From Streptomyces fradiae (GTDB lineage Bacteria; Actinomycetota; Actinomycetes; Streptomycetales; Streptomycetaceae): a DNA stretch of 64,000 bases. Position 1 is the first letter of the stretch. Every line of letters begins with the position of its first letter. The notes under the pieces are model-generated. The model had not been told where the DNA came from, ran no database searches, and was given only the letters and a program-made list of their open reading frames with translations. The position numbers were made by a program, and so were the translations under genes. Below, piece after piece: positions 41,774 through 50,280 of this stretch. The stretch covers positions 6,758,001 through 6,822,000 of the forward strand of contig NZ_CP065958.1 of the NCBI RefSeq assembly GCF_041270065.1, read 5' to 3'.

Positions 41774-42711
41774 CGCCCGGACCCGTCCCCGCGCTCCTGC
41801 GCCCGCCGAGGCTCCGCCCCGGTGCCCGGGTCGCCGTGGTCGCGCCGAGCGGCCCCATACCGGAGGAGCGGCTGCGCGCCGGGCTCGACATCCTGCGCGG
41901 CTGGGACCTCGACCCGGTCGTCGCCCCGCACGTCCTCGACACCCACCCCACGATCGGACACCTCGCCGGCACCGACGCCGACCGGGCCCACGACCTCACC
42001 GAGGCCTGGTGCGACCCCGAGATCTCCGCGGTGCTCTGTGCCCGCGGGGGTTACGGGGCGCAGCGGATGGTGGACCTGCTCGACTGGGACGCGATGCGGG
42101 CCGCCGGCCCGAAGGTCCTCGTCGGCTACAGCGACATCACCGCCCTCCACGAGGCCTTCGCCGCCCGGCTCGGCCTCGCCACCCTGCACGGCCCGATGGT
42201 CGCCACCGAGGTCTTCCTGAAGGACGCCCGCACCCAGGAGTCGCTGCGGGCCACCCTCTTCGAGCCCGAATCGGTGTGCCCCCTCGGCCTGGAGAGCGCC
42301 GGCACCCTGGTGCCGGGCCGGGCGCACGGGGTCACCCTTGGCGGTTGCGTCAGCCTGCTGGCCGCCGACCTCGGTACCCCGCACGCCCGGGGCTCCGCCC
42401 GCGGTGGGCTGCTGCTCCTGGAGGACGTGGGGGAGGAGCCGTACCGCCTCGATCGGATCCTCACCCAACTGCTGCGCTCCGGCTGGCTGGACGGGGTGGC
42501 CGGCATCGGCCTCGGCTCGTGGGCGGAGTGCGAGCCCTACGAGGAGGTGCGCGCGGTCCTCGCCGACCGGCTCGGCGGGCTCGGCGTCCCGGTCGTGGAG
42601 GAGCTGGGCTTCGGCCACGCCTCCACCGCGCTCACCGTCCCGCTCGGCATACCCGGCGTGCTCGACGCCGACGCGGGCACGCTCACCCTCGACGTACCCG
42701 CCCTGAGCTGA
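41770..42711 (+). CDS. LD-carboxypeptidase (S66 family)
   Basis: The 313-aa protein has the S66 features: VVAPSGPIPEERL at the start, LCARGGYGAQRMVDLLDWD, the nucleophile serine in LVGYSDITALHEAF, the glutamate in LLLEDVGEEPYRLDR and the histidine in ELGFGHASTALT. LdcA-type enzymes cut the L-Lys/DAP-D-Ala bond of murein tetrapeptides during cell-wall recycling; MccF-type members hydrolyse other substrates. Its ATG overlaps the S9 stop (ATGA). The operon so far holds two enzymes known to handle D-residues. Confidence 0.91.
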   Translation: MTPGPVPALLRPPRLRPGARVAVVAPSGPIPEERLRAGLDILRGWDLDPVVAPHVLDTHPTIGHLAGTDADRAHDLTEAWCDPEISAVLCARGGYGAQRMVDLLDWDAMRAAGPKVLVGYSDITALHEAFAARLGLATLHGPMVATEVFLKDARTQESLRATLFEPESVCPLGLESAGTLVPGRAHGVTLGGCVSLLAADLGTPHARGSARGGLLLLEDVGEEPYRLDRILTQLLRSGWLDGVAGIGLGSWAECEPYEEVRAVLADRLGGLGVPVVEELGFGHASTALTVPLGIPGVLDADAGTLTLDVPALS

Positions 42712-42745
42712 GCGGGGCGGGGCAGGCCCGGACGGGTGCCGGGGG

Positions 42746-43399
42746 CTACTCGGGCGCCGTCCTCCGCCGGTGCTCGGCGGCCGTGTTCCGGCTGGTCTCC
42801 AGGTGCCGCAGCGCCAGTTCCTCGACCCGCTCCGCGTCCCGCGCCTCGATCCCCCGGTACAGCTCCTCGTGCTCCTCGGCGACGGCCGAGAACGCGTCGT
42901 GCTGGCCGAGCAGCCAGCGCATCCGGCTGCGCAGGGTCCCCTCCAGTTCGGTGAGCAGCGCGTTGTCCGCGAGTTCGGTGACCGTCTCGTGGAAGTCCGC
43001 GGCCGCCCGCCGGGCCGTGGCGCCGTCGCCGCGGGCCGCCGCGGACTGCTCGGCGTCGAGGTCCGCGCGCAGCTTGGCGAGACCCGCGCGGGTACGGCGC
43101 TGGGCGGCGAGCCGGAACGCCAGGATCTCCAGGGCCGAGCGGACCTCGATGAGGTCGGAGATGTCGGAGGCGCTGAACTCGCGCACCACGGCCCAGGTAC
43201 GGGGGCGCGGCGTCACCAGCCCCTCGGCCACCAGGTCCCGCAGCGCGTCCCGGACCGGCAGCCGGCTCACGTTCAGCTCGGCGGCGATCTCGCGCTCCAC
43301 CAGCTTGCTGCCGGGCGCCCGGGTTCCGTCGATGATCTGGTCGCGCAGGGTGCGCGTGATCCGATCGGACTCGGGCCTGAACTCCTCGGCAGCTGTCAT
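42746..43399 (-). CDS. GntR family regulator, FCD (FadR-like) type
   Basis: The 217-aa protein has a winged HTH at about residues 10-75 (LVEREIAAELNVSRLPVRDALRDL) and an all-helical C-terminal FCD domain with the histidine-rich metal pocket (ADFHETVTELA, EHEELYRGIEARD, RHLETS). FCD regulators usually sense carboxylic acids. It is convergent with the LD-carboxypeptidase and its target is unknown. The ATG at 43399 is preferred; the frame upstream runs through the adenosine deaminase gene antisense to nothing coding. Confidence 0.88.
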   Translation of the reverse strand: MTAAEEFRPESDRITRTLRDQIIDGTRAPGSKLVEREIAAELNVSRLPVRDALRDLVAEGLVTPRPRTWAVVREFSASDISDLIEVRSALEILAFRLAAQRRTRAGLAKLRADLDAEQSAAARGDGATARRAAADFHETVTELADNALLTELEGTLRSRMRWLLGQHDAFSAVAEEHEELYRGIEARDAERVEELALRHLETSRNTAAEHRRRTAPE

Positions 43400-43494
43400 G
43401 CCGTCATTCTTCCACCGGGGGAGGGCGGGAGAGGGCAGGGCGGTCCGGGCCACAGCCTGCCCTCCCTCACCCCCCAGGCCCGTACGGGTACGGG

Positions 43495-44586
43495 TCAGAG
43501 CGCCGCGTACCCCGGACGGACGATCTCCTCGATCAGCCGCTGCCGCTCGGGCAGCGACAGGAACGCGGCCTCCAGGGCGGCGACCGTGAACTCCTCGAAG
43601 ACCTCCGGGCCGTAGCCGAAGGCGTCCACCATGTGCTGGAACTCCTCGCTCATGGTGGTGCCGGAGACCAGCCGGTTGTCGGTGTTCAGGGTGATCCGGA
43701 ACCCGAGCCGGCGCAGCTCGTCGATCGGGTGCGAGGCGTAGTCCTTCGCCGCGCCCGTCTGGAGGTTGGACGTCGGGCAGACCTCGAGCGCGATCCGGTT
43801 GTCCCGGACGTACGAGGCGAGCCGGCCCAGCGTGCCGTCCTCGGCGATGTCGTCGGTGATCCGCACCCCGTGCCCGATCCGCTCGGTGCCGCAGACCTGC
43901 ACGGCCTCGTGGATCGACTCCGCGCCGACGGCCTCGCCCGCGTGGATGGTGAAGTGGCAGTTCTCCCGCTTGAGGTGCTGGAAGGCGGGCAGGTGGCGGG
44001 CCGGCGGGTTGCCGATCTCGCCGCCGGCGATGTCGAAGCCCGCGACGCCGTTGTCCCGGTGCGCCACCGTGAGCTGCGCGATCTCCAGGGAACGGTCGGT
44101 GTGGCGCATGCCGGTGAGCAGGGTGCGGACGGTGATCCGGCCGCCGGCCCGGCGCTCGCCCTCGCGGAAGCCGTCGTTCACGGCCTCGACCACCTCGTCG
44201 AGGGTGAGCCCGCCGTTCAGGTGCTGCTCGGGGGCGTACCGGATCTCGGCGTAGACGACCCCGTCGGCGGCCAGGTCCTCGGCGCACTCGGCCGCGATCC
44301 GCTCCAGGGCCTCGCGGGTCTGCATCACCGCGCAGGTGTGGGCGAAGGTCTCCAGATACCGCTCCAGGGACCCCGAGTCGGCGGCGTCCCGGAACCAGAC
44401 CGCCAGCTCGGCCGGGTCCTCGGTGGGCAGCCCGGTGTAGCCGCAGGCCCGCGCCAGTTCGACGATCGTCGCGGGACGCAGCCCGCCGTCGAGGTGATCG
44501 TGCAGGACGGCCTTGGGGGCGTGGCGGATCCACTCGGCCACGGGGGTGGTGACGGAGGGGGCGGCAGAGTTGTCAGACAAGTGCAT
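43495..44586 (-). CDS. add: Adenosine deaminase
   Basis: The 363-aa TIM-barrel protein has the metal/catalytic motifs LHDHLDGGL (HxH), [19 protein letters not shown] (general-base His) and [11 protein letters not shown] (Asp pair). It converts adenosine and deoxyadenosine to inosine in purine salvage. The first codons contain CTTGTCTGACAA, identical to a palindrome upstream of the neighbouring GntR gene, so that regulator probably controls it. No strong RBS is visible apart from GGGG. Confidence 0.93.
   Translation of the reverse strand: MHLSDNSAAPSVTTPVAEWIRHAPKAVLHDHLDGGLRPATIVELARACGYTGLPTEDPAELAVWFRDAADSGSLERYLETFAHTCAVMQTREALERIAAECAEDLAADGVVYAEIRYAPEQHLNGGLTLDEVVEAVNDGFREGERRAGGRITVRTLLTGMRHTDRSLEIAQLTVAHRDNGVAGFDIAGGEIGNPPARHLPAFQHLKRENCHFTIHAGEAVGAESIHEAVQVCGTERIGHGVRITDDIAEDGTLGRLASYVRDNRIALEVCPTSNLQTGAAKDYASHPIDELRRLGFRITLNTDNRLVSGTTMSEEFQHMVDAFGYGPEVFEEFTVAALEAAFLSLPERQRLIEEIVRPGYAAL
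44570..44581 (-). promoter_or_regulatory. GntR/HutC operator-like site at the start of add
   Basis: On the minus strand CTTGTCTGACAA covers codons 2-6 of add. It is identical over 12 bases to the palindrome at 45485. Binding here would block initiation or elongation of add transcription. Confidence 0.5.
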
Positions 44587-44673
44587 GGCGGGGAAGTGTA
44601 CGCCACCCGGGGAGCGGGGTGATGCGACGCCGGTGACAGGCCGCTGCGGGCCCCGCCCCCACGGCCCGCCGGC

Positions 44674-45426
44674 TCAGTTCGACTGGAGCACCGGCAGCGC
44701 GGGCGCGCCCGTCGGCAGCATGTGCTTGGCGGCCAGGACCGGGGTCTCCGCGACTCGTACCACCTGCGTGACGAGCACGGCCGGGGTGTCGGCCGACCGG
44801 CCCAGCTGCTCGCCGCGGCGCCGCCCGAGCAGGGTCGCGGTGACAGCGCTGTGCGCCGCGAGCGGCACGCCCCGCGAGGCCGCGGACAGCACGGCCAGCA
44901 TCGAGGTGCGTTCGGCTCCGGAGGCCGGTGTCCGCAGGGCCTCGGCGAAGGCGGGGTGGGTGCGTTCCAGGACCCCGTCGGCGGCGGCCCACTCATGGCT
45001 CAGGACCGCCGGACCGGCCTCGCCGACCAGGACCGACTCCCAGAAACGGAGCTCGGCGCCGGCCGGGGCGAGCAGGTGCTGGGTGGTGAAGTCGGTCGGC
45101 TCCTCGACCGTACGGAGCAGCCCCCGCACCCGTAGCGGCGCGGCCCCGCCGAGCAGCTCCTCAAGGGCCCTGACCTGCTCGAAACCGCGCCGTGGCGGAT
45201 GCGCGTTGACCGTGCGCCCGACCCCGCGGCGCACCGTGAGCAGCCCGTCCTCCTGGAGCAGCAGCAGCGCCTCGCGCAGGGCGGGGCGGCTCACGCCGAG
45301 CGCGCACGCGAGCTTGGGCTCGGAGGGCAGCGTGGAGCCGGGCGGGTAGGTGCCGTCGTGGATGGCGTCCGCGATCCGTTCGTAGAGCGCGACCACGGGG
45401 CGTCGCTGCGGTCCGCCGGCTGCCAC
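44674..45426 (-). CDS. GntR family regulator, HutC type with UTRA domain
   Basis: The 250-aa protein has the GntR winged HTH at about residues 10-80 (LPSEPKLACALGVSRPALREA) and a C-terminal UTRA-like sensor domain (about 95-245). The GTG at 45426 is chosen over upstream in-frame starts because AAGGAGG lies 8-9 nt before it. A perfect palindrome of the HutC operator class lies 59 bp upstream, and the same sequence occurs at the start of add just downstream, so it probably represses itself and adenosine deaminase. Confidence 0.88.
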   Translation of the reverse strand: MAAGGPQRRPVVALYERIADAIHDGTYPPGSTLPSEPKLACALGVSRPALREALLLLQEDGLLTVRRGVGRTVNAHPPRRGFEQVRALEELLGGAAPLRVRGLLRTVEEPTDFTTQHLLAPAGAELRFWESVLVGEAGPAVLSHEWAAADGVLERTHPAFAEALRTPASGAERTSMLAVLSAASRGVPLAAHSAVTATLLGRRRGEQLGRSADTPAVLVTQVVRVAETPVLAAKHMLPTGAPALPVLQSN

Positions 45427-45484
45427 GGATCGGTCCTCCTTCACACGCGGTTCAGGTCTGGGATGTCTACCGTAACCGCCCATC

Positions 45485-45497
45485 CTTGTCTGACAAG
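45485..45497. promoter_or_regulatory. GntR/HutC operator palindrome
   Basis: CTTGTCTGACAAG is a perfect 6+1+6 inverted repeat in the gap between the GntR gene (minus) and the LapA-like gene (plus). It resembles the TTGTCnnGACAA-class sites of HutC-type GntR proteins and matches the site inside add. Confidence 0.65.
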
Positions 45498-45582
45498 TCA
45501 CTCGGACGGCTCCCGCTCGCGCGGCCGAAACGGACGAAACGGCCCATCCTGGGGGGACGCACGACGGAGGAGAGGGCCGGCG

Positions 45583-45825
45583 ATGAGTCCCAAGGAGACA
45601 TCGAGCACGGGCAGAGCCCGGGCGGGCGGATTCCTCACCCCCGGCCGGATCGCGATCGGGGTCGTGGCGATCCTGCTGCTCGTGTTCATCTTCGAGAACA
45701 CGAGAGAAGTGCGGATCAGGCTGCTGATCCCCGAGGTGACCATGCCGCTGTACGTCGCGCTGCTCGTGACGGCGCTGCTCGGCGCGGTCTGCGGCTACTA
45801 CGCGGCGGCCCGGAGGCGCAAATGA
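45583..45825 (+). CDS. LapA/DUF1049-type small membrane protein
   Basis: The 80-aa protein has two transmembrane segments (about residues 22-42, ending FIFENTREV, and 53-75) and a short basic tail ARRRK. The pattern matches the lipopolysaccharide-assembly-protein-A-domain family, whose role in Gram-positive bacteria is unknown. GGAGG lies at 45566-45573. The stop overlaps the next start (ATGA), so the two small genes form an operon. Confidence 0.78.
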   Translation: MSPKETSSTGRARAGGFLTPGRIAIGVVAILLLVFIFENTREVRIRLLIPEVTMPLYVALLVTALLGAVCGYYAAARRRK

Positions 45826-46181
45826 GACGGTCCACCCTGGTCGGCGCGGGCGCGGTCCTGGCGCTCGCGGCCGTGGCCGTCAGCTCCGCCGAACCGGTCG
45901 CGGAGCCGGAGGACGCCGAGCATCCGCCCGTCCGCCAGCCCACGCCGAACCTGCTGGGGCGCAGCCTGTGGCGCGTCTTCACGGCGCTCGCGCCGCGCAC
46001 CCGGCTCGACGTCATCGACGTCGGCGGCGGCGACCGCCGCGTCCTCTGGCCCCCGAACTGGTGGGTCTGCACCCAGCACCCCGCCCCCGGCGCCGAGCGC
46101 GCCCCGCGCGGCCGCGTCGTGGTCGGCGTGGTGAAGAAGGGCGAAGCCTGCCCACCCCGAGTGACAGCCGCCCGCCGCTGA
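45822..46181 (+). CDS. Small exported protein of unknown function
   Basis: The 119-aa protein starts with a short signal peptide or anchor (MRRSTLVGAGAVLALAAVAVSSA), then a proline-rich linker and a compact region with a WPPNWWVC motif and two cysteines (WWVC and GEAC) that could form a disulfide. No family is recognised. It is translationally coupled to the LapA-like gene. Confidence 0.65.
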   Translation: MRRSTLVGAGAVLALAAVAVSSAEPVAEPEDAEHPPVRQPTPNLLGRSLWRVFTALAPRTRLDVIDVGGGDRRVLWPPNWWVCTQHPAPGAERAPRGRVVVGVVKKGEACPPRVTAARR

Positions 46182-46243
46182 CGCCCCCGGCGCCCAGCGC
46201 CCGCGCGCGCCCCTCGCCGGCCGCGCTCGGCGCGGCCCGCCGG

Positions 46244-46249
46244 TAGCCT
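46244..46249 (+). promoter_or_regulatory. -10 element of a likely leaderless GNAT gene
   Basis: TAGCCT ends 6 bases before the ATG at 46256, and no ribosome-binding site is present, so the transcript is probably leaderless. Confidence 0.45.
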
Positions 46250-46255
46250 GGTGTC

Positions 46256-46813
46256 ATGTCTGGCGATCTTGGTCGGTATCTCGTCACCGGGTCCCGTGTC
46301 GGCCTGCGGCCCTTCACGGCGGAGGACGCCGAGGAGTTCACCGCGCGGGCGCAGGAGAGCCGGGAGCTGCATGTGCCCTGGCTGTATCCGCCGCAGACCG
46401 TCGACACGTACGCGGCCTACAGCCGGCCGCTGATCGAGGACCCGGCCCGCGAGGGCTTTCTCGTGTACGAGCGGGACGGCGGCGGGATCGCCGGCTTCGT
46501 CAACATCAACAACATCGTCCGAGGCGCCTTCCTCTCCGGCGCCCTCGGCTACGGCGCCTTCGCGCACGCGGCCGGGCGCGGACTGCTCACGGAGGCGCTC
46601 GGCCTGGTTCTCGGGCACGCCTTCGGGCCGCTCGGTCTGCACCGGCTGGAGGCCAACATCCAGCCGGGCAACACCGCCTCCCGCGCCCTGGTCCGGCGGG
46701 CCGGCTTCCGCCTGGAAGGGTTCTCGCCCGCGATGCTGTTCATCGGCGGGGCCTGGCGGGACCACGAACGCTGGGCGATCACCGCCGACCGGCCGGGCCA
46801 GGCCCGGGACTAG
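46256..46813 (+). CDS. GNAT family N-acetyltransferase, RimJ/RimL type
   Basis: The 185-aa protein fits the RimJ subclass: VGLRPFTAEDAEEFT at the start, a central GYGAFAHAAGRGLLTEAL acetyl-CoA (Q/RxxGxG/A-type) loop, and LHRLEANIQPGNTASRALVRRAGF, the standard RimJ C-terminal motif. Members acetylate the N-terminal residue of ribosomal proteins or other amines. It converges on the DUF6204 gene with a 4-base overlap. Confidence 0.89.
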   Translation: MSGDLGRYLVTGSRVGLRPFTAEDAEEFTARAQESRELHVPWLYPPQTVDTYAAYSRPLIEDPAREGFLVYERDGGGIAGFVNINNIVRGAFLSGALGYGAFAHAAGRGLLTEALGLVLGHAFGPLGLHRLEANIQPGNTASRALVRRAGFRLEGFSPAMLFIGGAWRDHERWAITADRPGQARD

Positions 46814-47142
46814 CGCTTGTAGTTGATCTTCATCGTGTCCATGTCCGTGACCTTGGACTTCAGGCCCCCGAAGCCGTGCCCCAGCGCCCCCAGCGCCCGC
46901 TCCACGCGGTCCTCCGCGATCGCGCCGGCCATCTCCTCGCCGTCAGCCGCGTCGGAGAGCACGACCAGGCGGTAGGAGAAGTGCTTCAGGGTCCGGTCGT
47001 AGGCGAGCGAGCCGTCCTCGGTGAACTGCATCGCGGCGAGCCCGTGGTCGTCGGCCTCGGCGAGGAGGCGCGTGCGGCTCTCCTCCGAGAGATTCTCGAA
47101 CGTACCCCGGACGATCACCCGATAGGTGTGCTGCTCGCTCAC
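46810..47142 (-). CDS. DUF6204 family protein
   Basis: The 110-aa protein has a ferredoxin-like alternation of strands and helices (TYRVIVRGTF, then LLAEADDHGLAAMQ, HFSYRLVVLSDA) and fits the family I know as DUF6204, common in Streptomyces. No function is known. It starts at a GTG within a tandem 11-bp duplication: an ATG just upstream with the better ribosome-binding site (GAGGGA) opens a frame that stops after four codons. Confidence 0.7.
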   Translation of the reverse strand: MSEQHTYRVIVRGTFENLSEESRTRLLAEADDHGLAAMQFTEDGSLAYDRTLKHFSYRLVVLSDAADGEEMAGAIAEDRVERALGALGHGFGGLKSKVTDMDTMKINYKR

Positions 47143-47153
47143 TGCTCGCTCAT
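47139..47153 (-). other. Four-codon ORF created by an 11-bp duplication before DUF6204
   Basis: On the minus strand ATGAGCGAGCAG is followed by TGA, and the TGA overlaps the GTG that starts DUF6204. The 11-mer TGAGCGAGCAG is present twice in tandem. Only the first copy has the ATG next to the ribosome-binding site. Confidence 0.55.
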
Positions 47154-47289
47154 TCCCTCACGACTTGCTCGACAACGGATCAACCCTACGGAGGCGCCCG
47201 CGCCGCGCAACGGAATTTCCCGGTCAAGCCGCCGCGGGCGCTTGTACACCCTCTGGCCAGCAGTGGTTCCGGCGTGTTCCATGGTCGGC

Positions 47290-49278
47290 ATGACGACCGT
47301 ACGACGTGCCGTACTCACCCTGCCCGCGGCGCCGTTGGGCCCGGACAACCCGCTGCCCGCGCTCCACCGCCTCGGCGCGGCCGCGCCCTCGGTCGACGAG
47401 CGGGACCGCGCCGGGCTGCCCCGTGACATGGTCCGCCAACTGGGGCACGCCCCGCTGCGCACCCTGCTCCCCACCCGGATGCGCGACGGATACGGGCGCG
47501 AGCGCACCCCGGCCACCCTCGACACGATCGAGATCGAGAACGACCACCTCAAGGTGACCGTGCTCCCCGGACTCGGCGGCCGGATCCACTCGCTCGTGCA
47601 CAAGTCGACCGGCCGCGCCGACCGCGAACTCCTCGACCGCGAACTCCTCTACCGCAACCCGGTGTTGCAGCCCGCCGCCTTCGCCCTCAACGGCGCCTGG
47701 TTCTCCGGCGGCATCGAATGGAACATCGGCGCCCGCGGCCACACCACCCTGTCCTGCGGCCCGCTGCACGCCGCCGTCGTCCCGGCGCCCGACGGCGGCG
47801 AGATGCTGCGCCTGTGGGAGTGGGAGCGGCTGCGCGACCTGCCGTTCCAGGTCGACCTGTGGCTGCCGGCGGACTCCCCGTATCTGCGCGTCGGCGTCCG
47901 GATCCGCAATCCGCACGAGCGGGCCGTGCCCTGCTACTGGTGGTCCAACACGGCCGTTCCCGAGGACCGCCGGATCCTCGCACCCGCCGACACCGCCTGG
48001 CACTTCGGATACGAACGCGCCCTGCGCCGGGTCCCGGTGCCGTGCGACGAGGGCGGCGCGGACCGCACGTACCCGCTGGAGAGCACCCACGCCGGCGACT
48101 GGTTCTACGCGCTGCCGGACGGGCAGCGGCGCTGGATCGCCGCGCTCGACGCACACGGCGAGGGCCTGGTGCAGACCTCCACGGACCGGCTGCTCGGCCG
48201 CAAGCTCTTCGTGTGGGGCACCGGGCGCGGCGGGCGCCGCTGGCAGGAGTGGCTGACCGAGCCCGGCACCCCCGGCTACGCCGAGATCCAGGCCGGCCTC
48301 GCCCGTACCCAGCTGGAGCACCCGGTCCTGGAGGCGGGGGAGGAGGCCTCCTGGCTGGAGGTGTACGGGCCGCTGGGCGCCGACCCGGCGACCGTGCACG
48401 GCGCGGACTGGGCGGCGGCCCGCGCGGGCGTCGAGACCGCGCTCGCCGAGGCGCTGCCGCGCGCCGAGGTCGACACGGCGTACGAGCGGTGGCTGGCGAC
48501 CGCCGCCGACACCGAGCCCGGGCCGCTGCTCGCGCAGGGCTCGGGCTGGGGCGCGCTCGAAGTGCTGCGCGGGGGCCATGTGCTGCCCGGCACGCCGTTC
48601 GACCCGGCGCTGCTCGGGGACGAACAGCGGCCGTGGGTCGAGCTGTTGCGCACCGGCGCCCTGCCCGCGCCCGATCCGGGTGCCGCGCCGGAGCCGGGCG
48701 CCGCGCCCTGGCCGACGCCGGTCTCCGACGCCTGGCGGGACATGCTGGAGACCGCCCCCGCCGAGCCGGTCACCGAATACCACTTGGGCGTCGCCCAGTG
48801 GGCGGCCGGGGATCTCGCCCAGGCGGTACGGAGCTGGGAGCGCGGCCTGAAGAACGCCGCCGAGCGCTGGCCGCTGCTCTACTGCCTGGCCGTGGCCGAC
48901 CGGGAGGACGGGCACCGGGAACGGGCCGCGGACCGGTACGCCGAGGCCTTCGAGGAGCAGTACGGCGGCGATCCGCTGGTCACCGCCGCCCTCGGGCGCG
49001 AGACGGTGACCGTCCTGCTCGGCGCGAACCGGCCCGCCGAGGCCCGGGCCGTGCTCTCCCGGCTCCCCGGCGAGGTGCGCGCCCGGGGCGCGTTCCGCTG
49101 TCTGGAGGCCCGGCTGCTGCTCGCGGAGGGCCGTCCGGACGCGGCCCGCGCGGTCTTCGACGCGGGCTTCGAGGTCGCCGACCTGAAGGAGGGCGCAGAG
49201 GAGCTGGGCGAGCTGTGGTCCCGGCTCACCGACGAACCACTGCCGGACGCCTACGAGTTCCGCATGCGTCCCAGCTGA
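47290..49278 (+). CDS. DUF5107 and TPR domain protein
   Basis: This 662-aa protein has an N-terminal beta-sandwich region matching DUF5107 (about residues 60-380; LPGLGGRIHSLVHKSTGR, NGAWFSGGIEWNIG). The C-terminal part (about 480-662) consists of TPR-like helical pairs (EYHLGVAQWAAGDLAQAVRSW, CLAVADREDGHRERAADRYA). DUF5107 resembles aldose-epimerase/glycoside-active sandwich folds, so a carbohydrate role is likely but unproven. An in-frame ATG at 47281 is an alternative start; neither has a strong RBS. Confidence 0.85.
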   Translation: MTTVRRAVLTLPAAPLGPDNPLPALHRLGAAAPSVDERDRAGLPRDMVRQLGHAPLRTLLPTRMRDGYGRERTPATLDTIEIENDHLKVTVLPGLGGRIHSLVHKSTGRADRELLDRELLYRNPVLQPAAFALNGAWFSGGIEWNIGARGHTTLSCGPLHAAVVPAPDGGEMLRLWEWERLRDLPFQVDLWLPADSPYLRVGVRIRNPHERAVPCYWWSNTAVPEDRRILAPADTAWHFGYERALRRVPVPCDEGGADRTYPLESTHAGDWFYALPDGQRRWIAALDAHGEGLVQTSTDRLLGRKLFVWGTGRGGRRWQEWLTEPGTPGYAEIQAGLARTQLEHPVLEAGEEASWLEVYGPLGADPATVHGADWAAARAGVETALAEALPRAEVDTAYERWLATAADTEPGPLLAQGSGWGALEVLRGGHVLPGTPFDPALLGDEQRPWVELLRTGALPAPDPGAAPEPGAAPWPTPVSDAWRDMLETAPAEPVTEYHLGVAQWAAGDLAQAVRSWERGLKNAAERWPLLYCLAVADREDGHRERAADRYAEAFEEQYGGDPLVTAALGRETVTVLLGANRPAEARAVLSRLPGEVRARGAFRCLEARLLLAEGRPDAARAVFDAGFEVADLKEGAEELGELWSRLTDEPLPDAYEFRMRPS

Positions 49279-49315
49279 CGGAGCGTCATGGTGGGTGAGG
49301 GTGCCGGGCGGCGGC

Positions 49316-50140
49316 TCACGGCCGGCACAGGATCTGGCCGTGCGGCACCAGGAACCACGCGTCGTCGTCCTTGCCCCAGGCCCGCCAGGCCTCGGCGACG
49401 GCGGTCAGCTCCTCGGGCGTCGCGTGGCCGCCGTCCACCGCCAGGCGCGCGTACACCGACTCGGTGGTGCGGTCCGCCCACAGACCGCTCCACCAGGCGC
49501 GCTCCTCCGGGGACGCGAAGCACCACACCCCGGCGGAGGCGGTGACGTCGGTGAACCCGGCTTCGTGGGCCCAGGACAGCAGCCGCCGGCCGGCGTCGGG
49601 CTCGCCGCCGTTCGCCCGGGCCACCCGCTGGTACAGCTCCTGCCAGGTGTCCAGGCCAGGCGTCTGCGGGAACCAGGTGAAGGCGCCGTAGTCGCTGTCC
49701 CGGGCCGCCACCACTCCGCCCGGCCGGCACACCCGCCGCATCTCGCGCAGCGCCTGCACCGGGTCGCCGACGTGCTGCAGCACCTGGTGGGCGTGCACGA
49801 TGTCGAAGGAGTCGTCCGGGAAGTCCAGTGCGTGGACGTCGGCGACCGCGAACTCCATATTGGTCAGACCCCGTTCGGCCGCCACGGCCCGCGCCTTGTC
49901 CAGCACGTCCTCGGCGGCGTCCACCGCGGTCACCCGCCCCGGCGCCACCCGCTCCGCCAGGTCGGCGCTGATGGTGCCGGGACCGCACCCGACGTCCAGG
50001 ACGTCGAGACCGGCGGCCAGTTCGGGGATCAGATAGGCGGCGGAGTTCTCGACGGTGCGCCAACTGTGCGACCGCAGCACGGACTCGTGGTGGCCGTGGG
50101 TGTACGTGGCGGTCTCGTGCGCAGGGGTGGACGACGACAT
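49316..50140 (-). CDS. Class I SAM-dependent methyltransferase
   Basis: The 274-aa protein has the SAM-binding motif I LDVGCGPGTISADLAE (about residues 47-62), the acidic end of the second strand (VTAVDAAEDVL), and motif-IV-like FDIVHAHQVLQHVGDP. The fold matches UbiE/COQ5-type methyltransferases. The C-terminal domain (about 170-274) contains several tryptophans and would form the substrate pocket. The substrate is unknown. An interrupted palindrome lies about 85 bp upstream of the start. Confidence 0.88.
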   Translation of the reverse strand: MSSSTPAHETATYTHGHHESVLRSHSWRTVENSAAYLIPELAAGLDVLDVGCGPGTISADLAERVAPGRVTAVDAAEDVLDKARAVAAERGLTNMEFAVADVHALDFPDDSFDIVHAHQVLQHVGDPVQALREMRRVCRPGGVVAARDSDYGAFTWFPQTPGLDTWQELYQRVARANGGEPDAGRRLLSWAHEAGFTDVTASAGVWCFASPEERAWWSGLWADRTTESVYARLAVDGGHATPEELTAVAEAWRAWGKDDDAWFLVPHGQILCRP

Positions 50141-50225
50141 GACCGGACTCCTTCGGATGAGCGGTTGCTGTGCTGCTGTGTTGCCGTGTTGCCGTGAGCT
50201 CACCGTACGCCGAGCATTCGTATTC

Positions 50226-50241
50226 TGAGACCCCATTCTCA
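50226..50241 (-). promoter_or_regulatory. Interrupted palindrome upstream of the methyltransferase gene
   Basis: TGAGACCCCATTCTCA contains TGAGA and TCTCA separated by 6 bp, in an AT-richer stretch where a promoter is expected. No regulator is assigned. Confidence 0.3.
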
Positions 50242-50280
50242 TGATGTGGACATGGTGGCTGAACGGGCGGTCAGCGGGGG

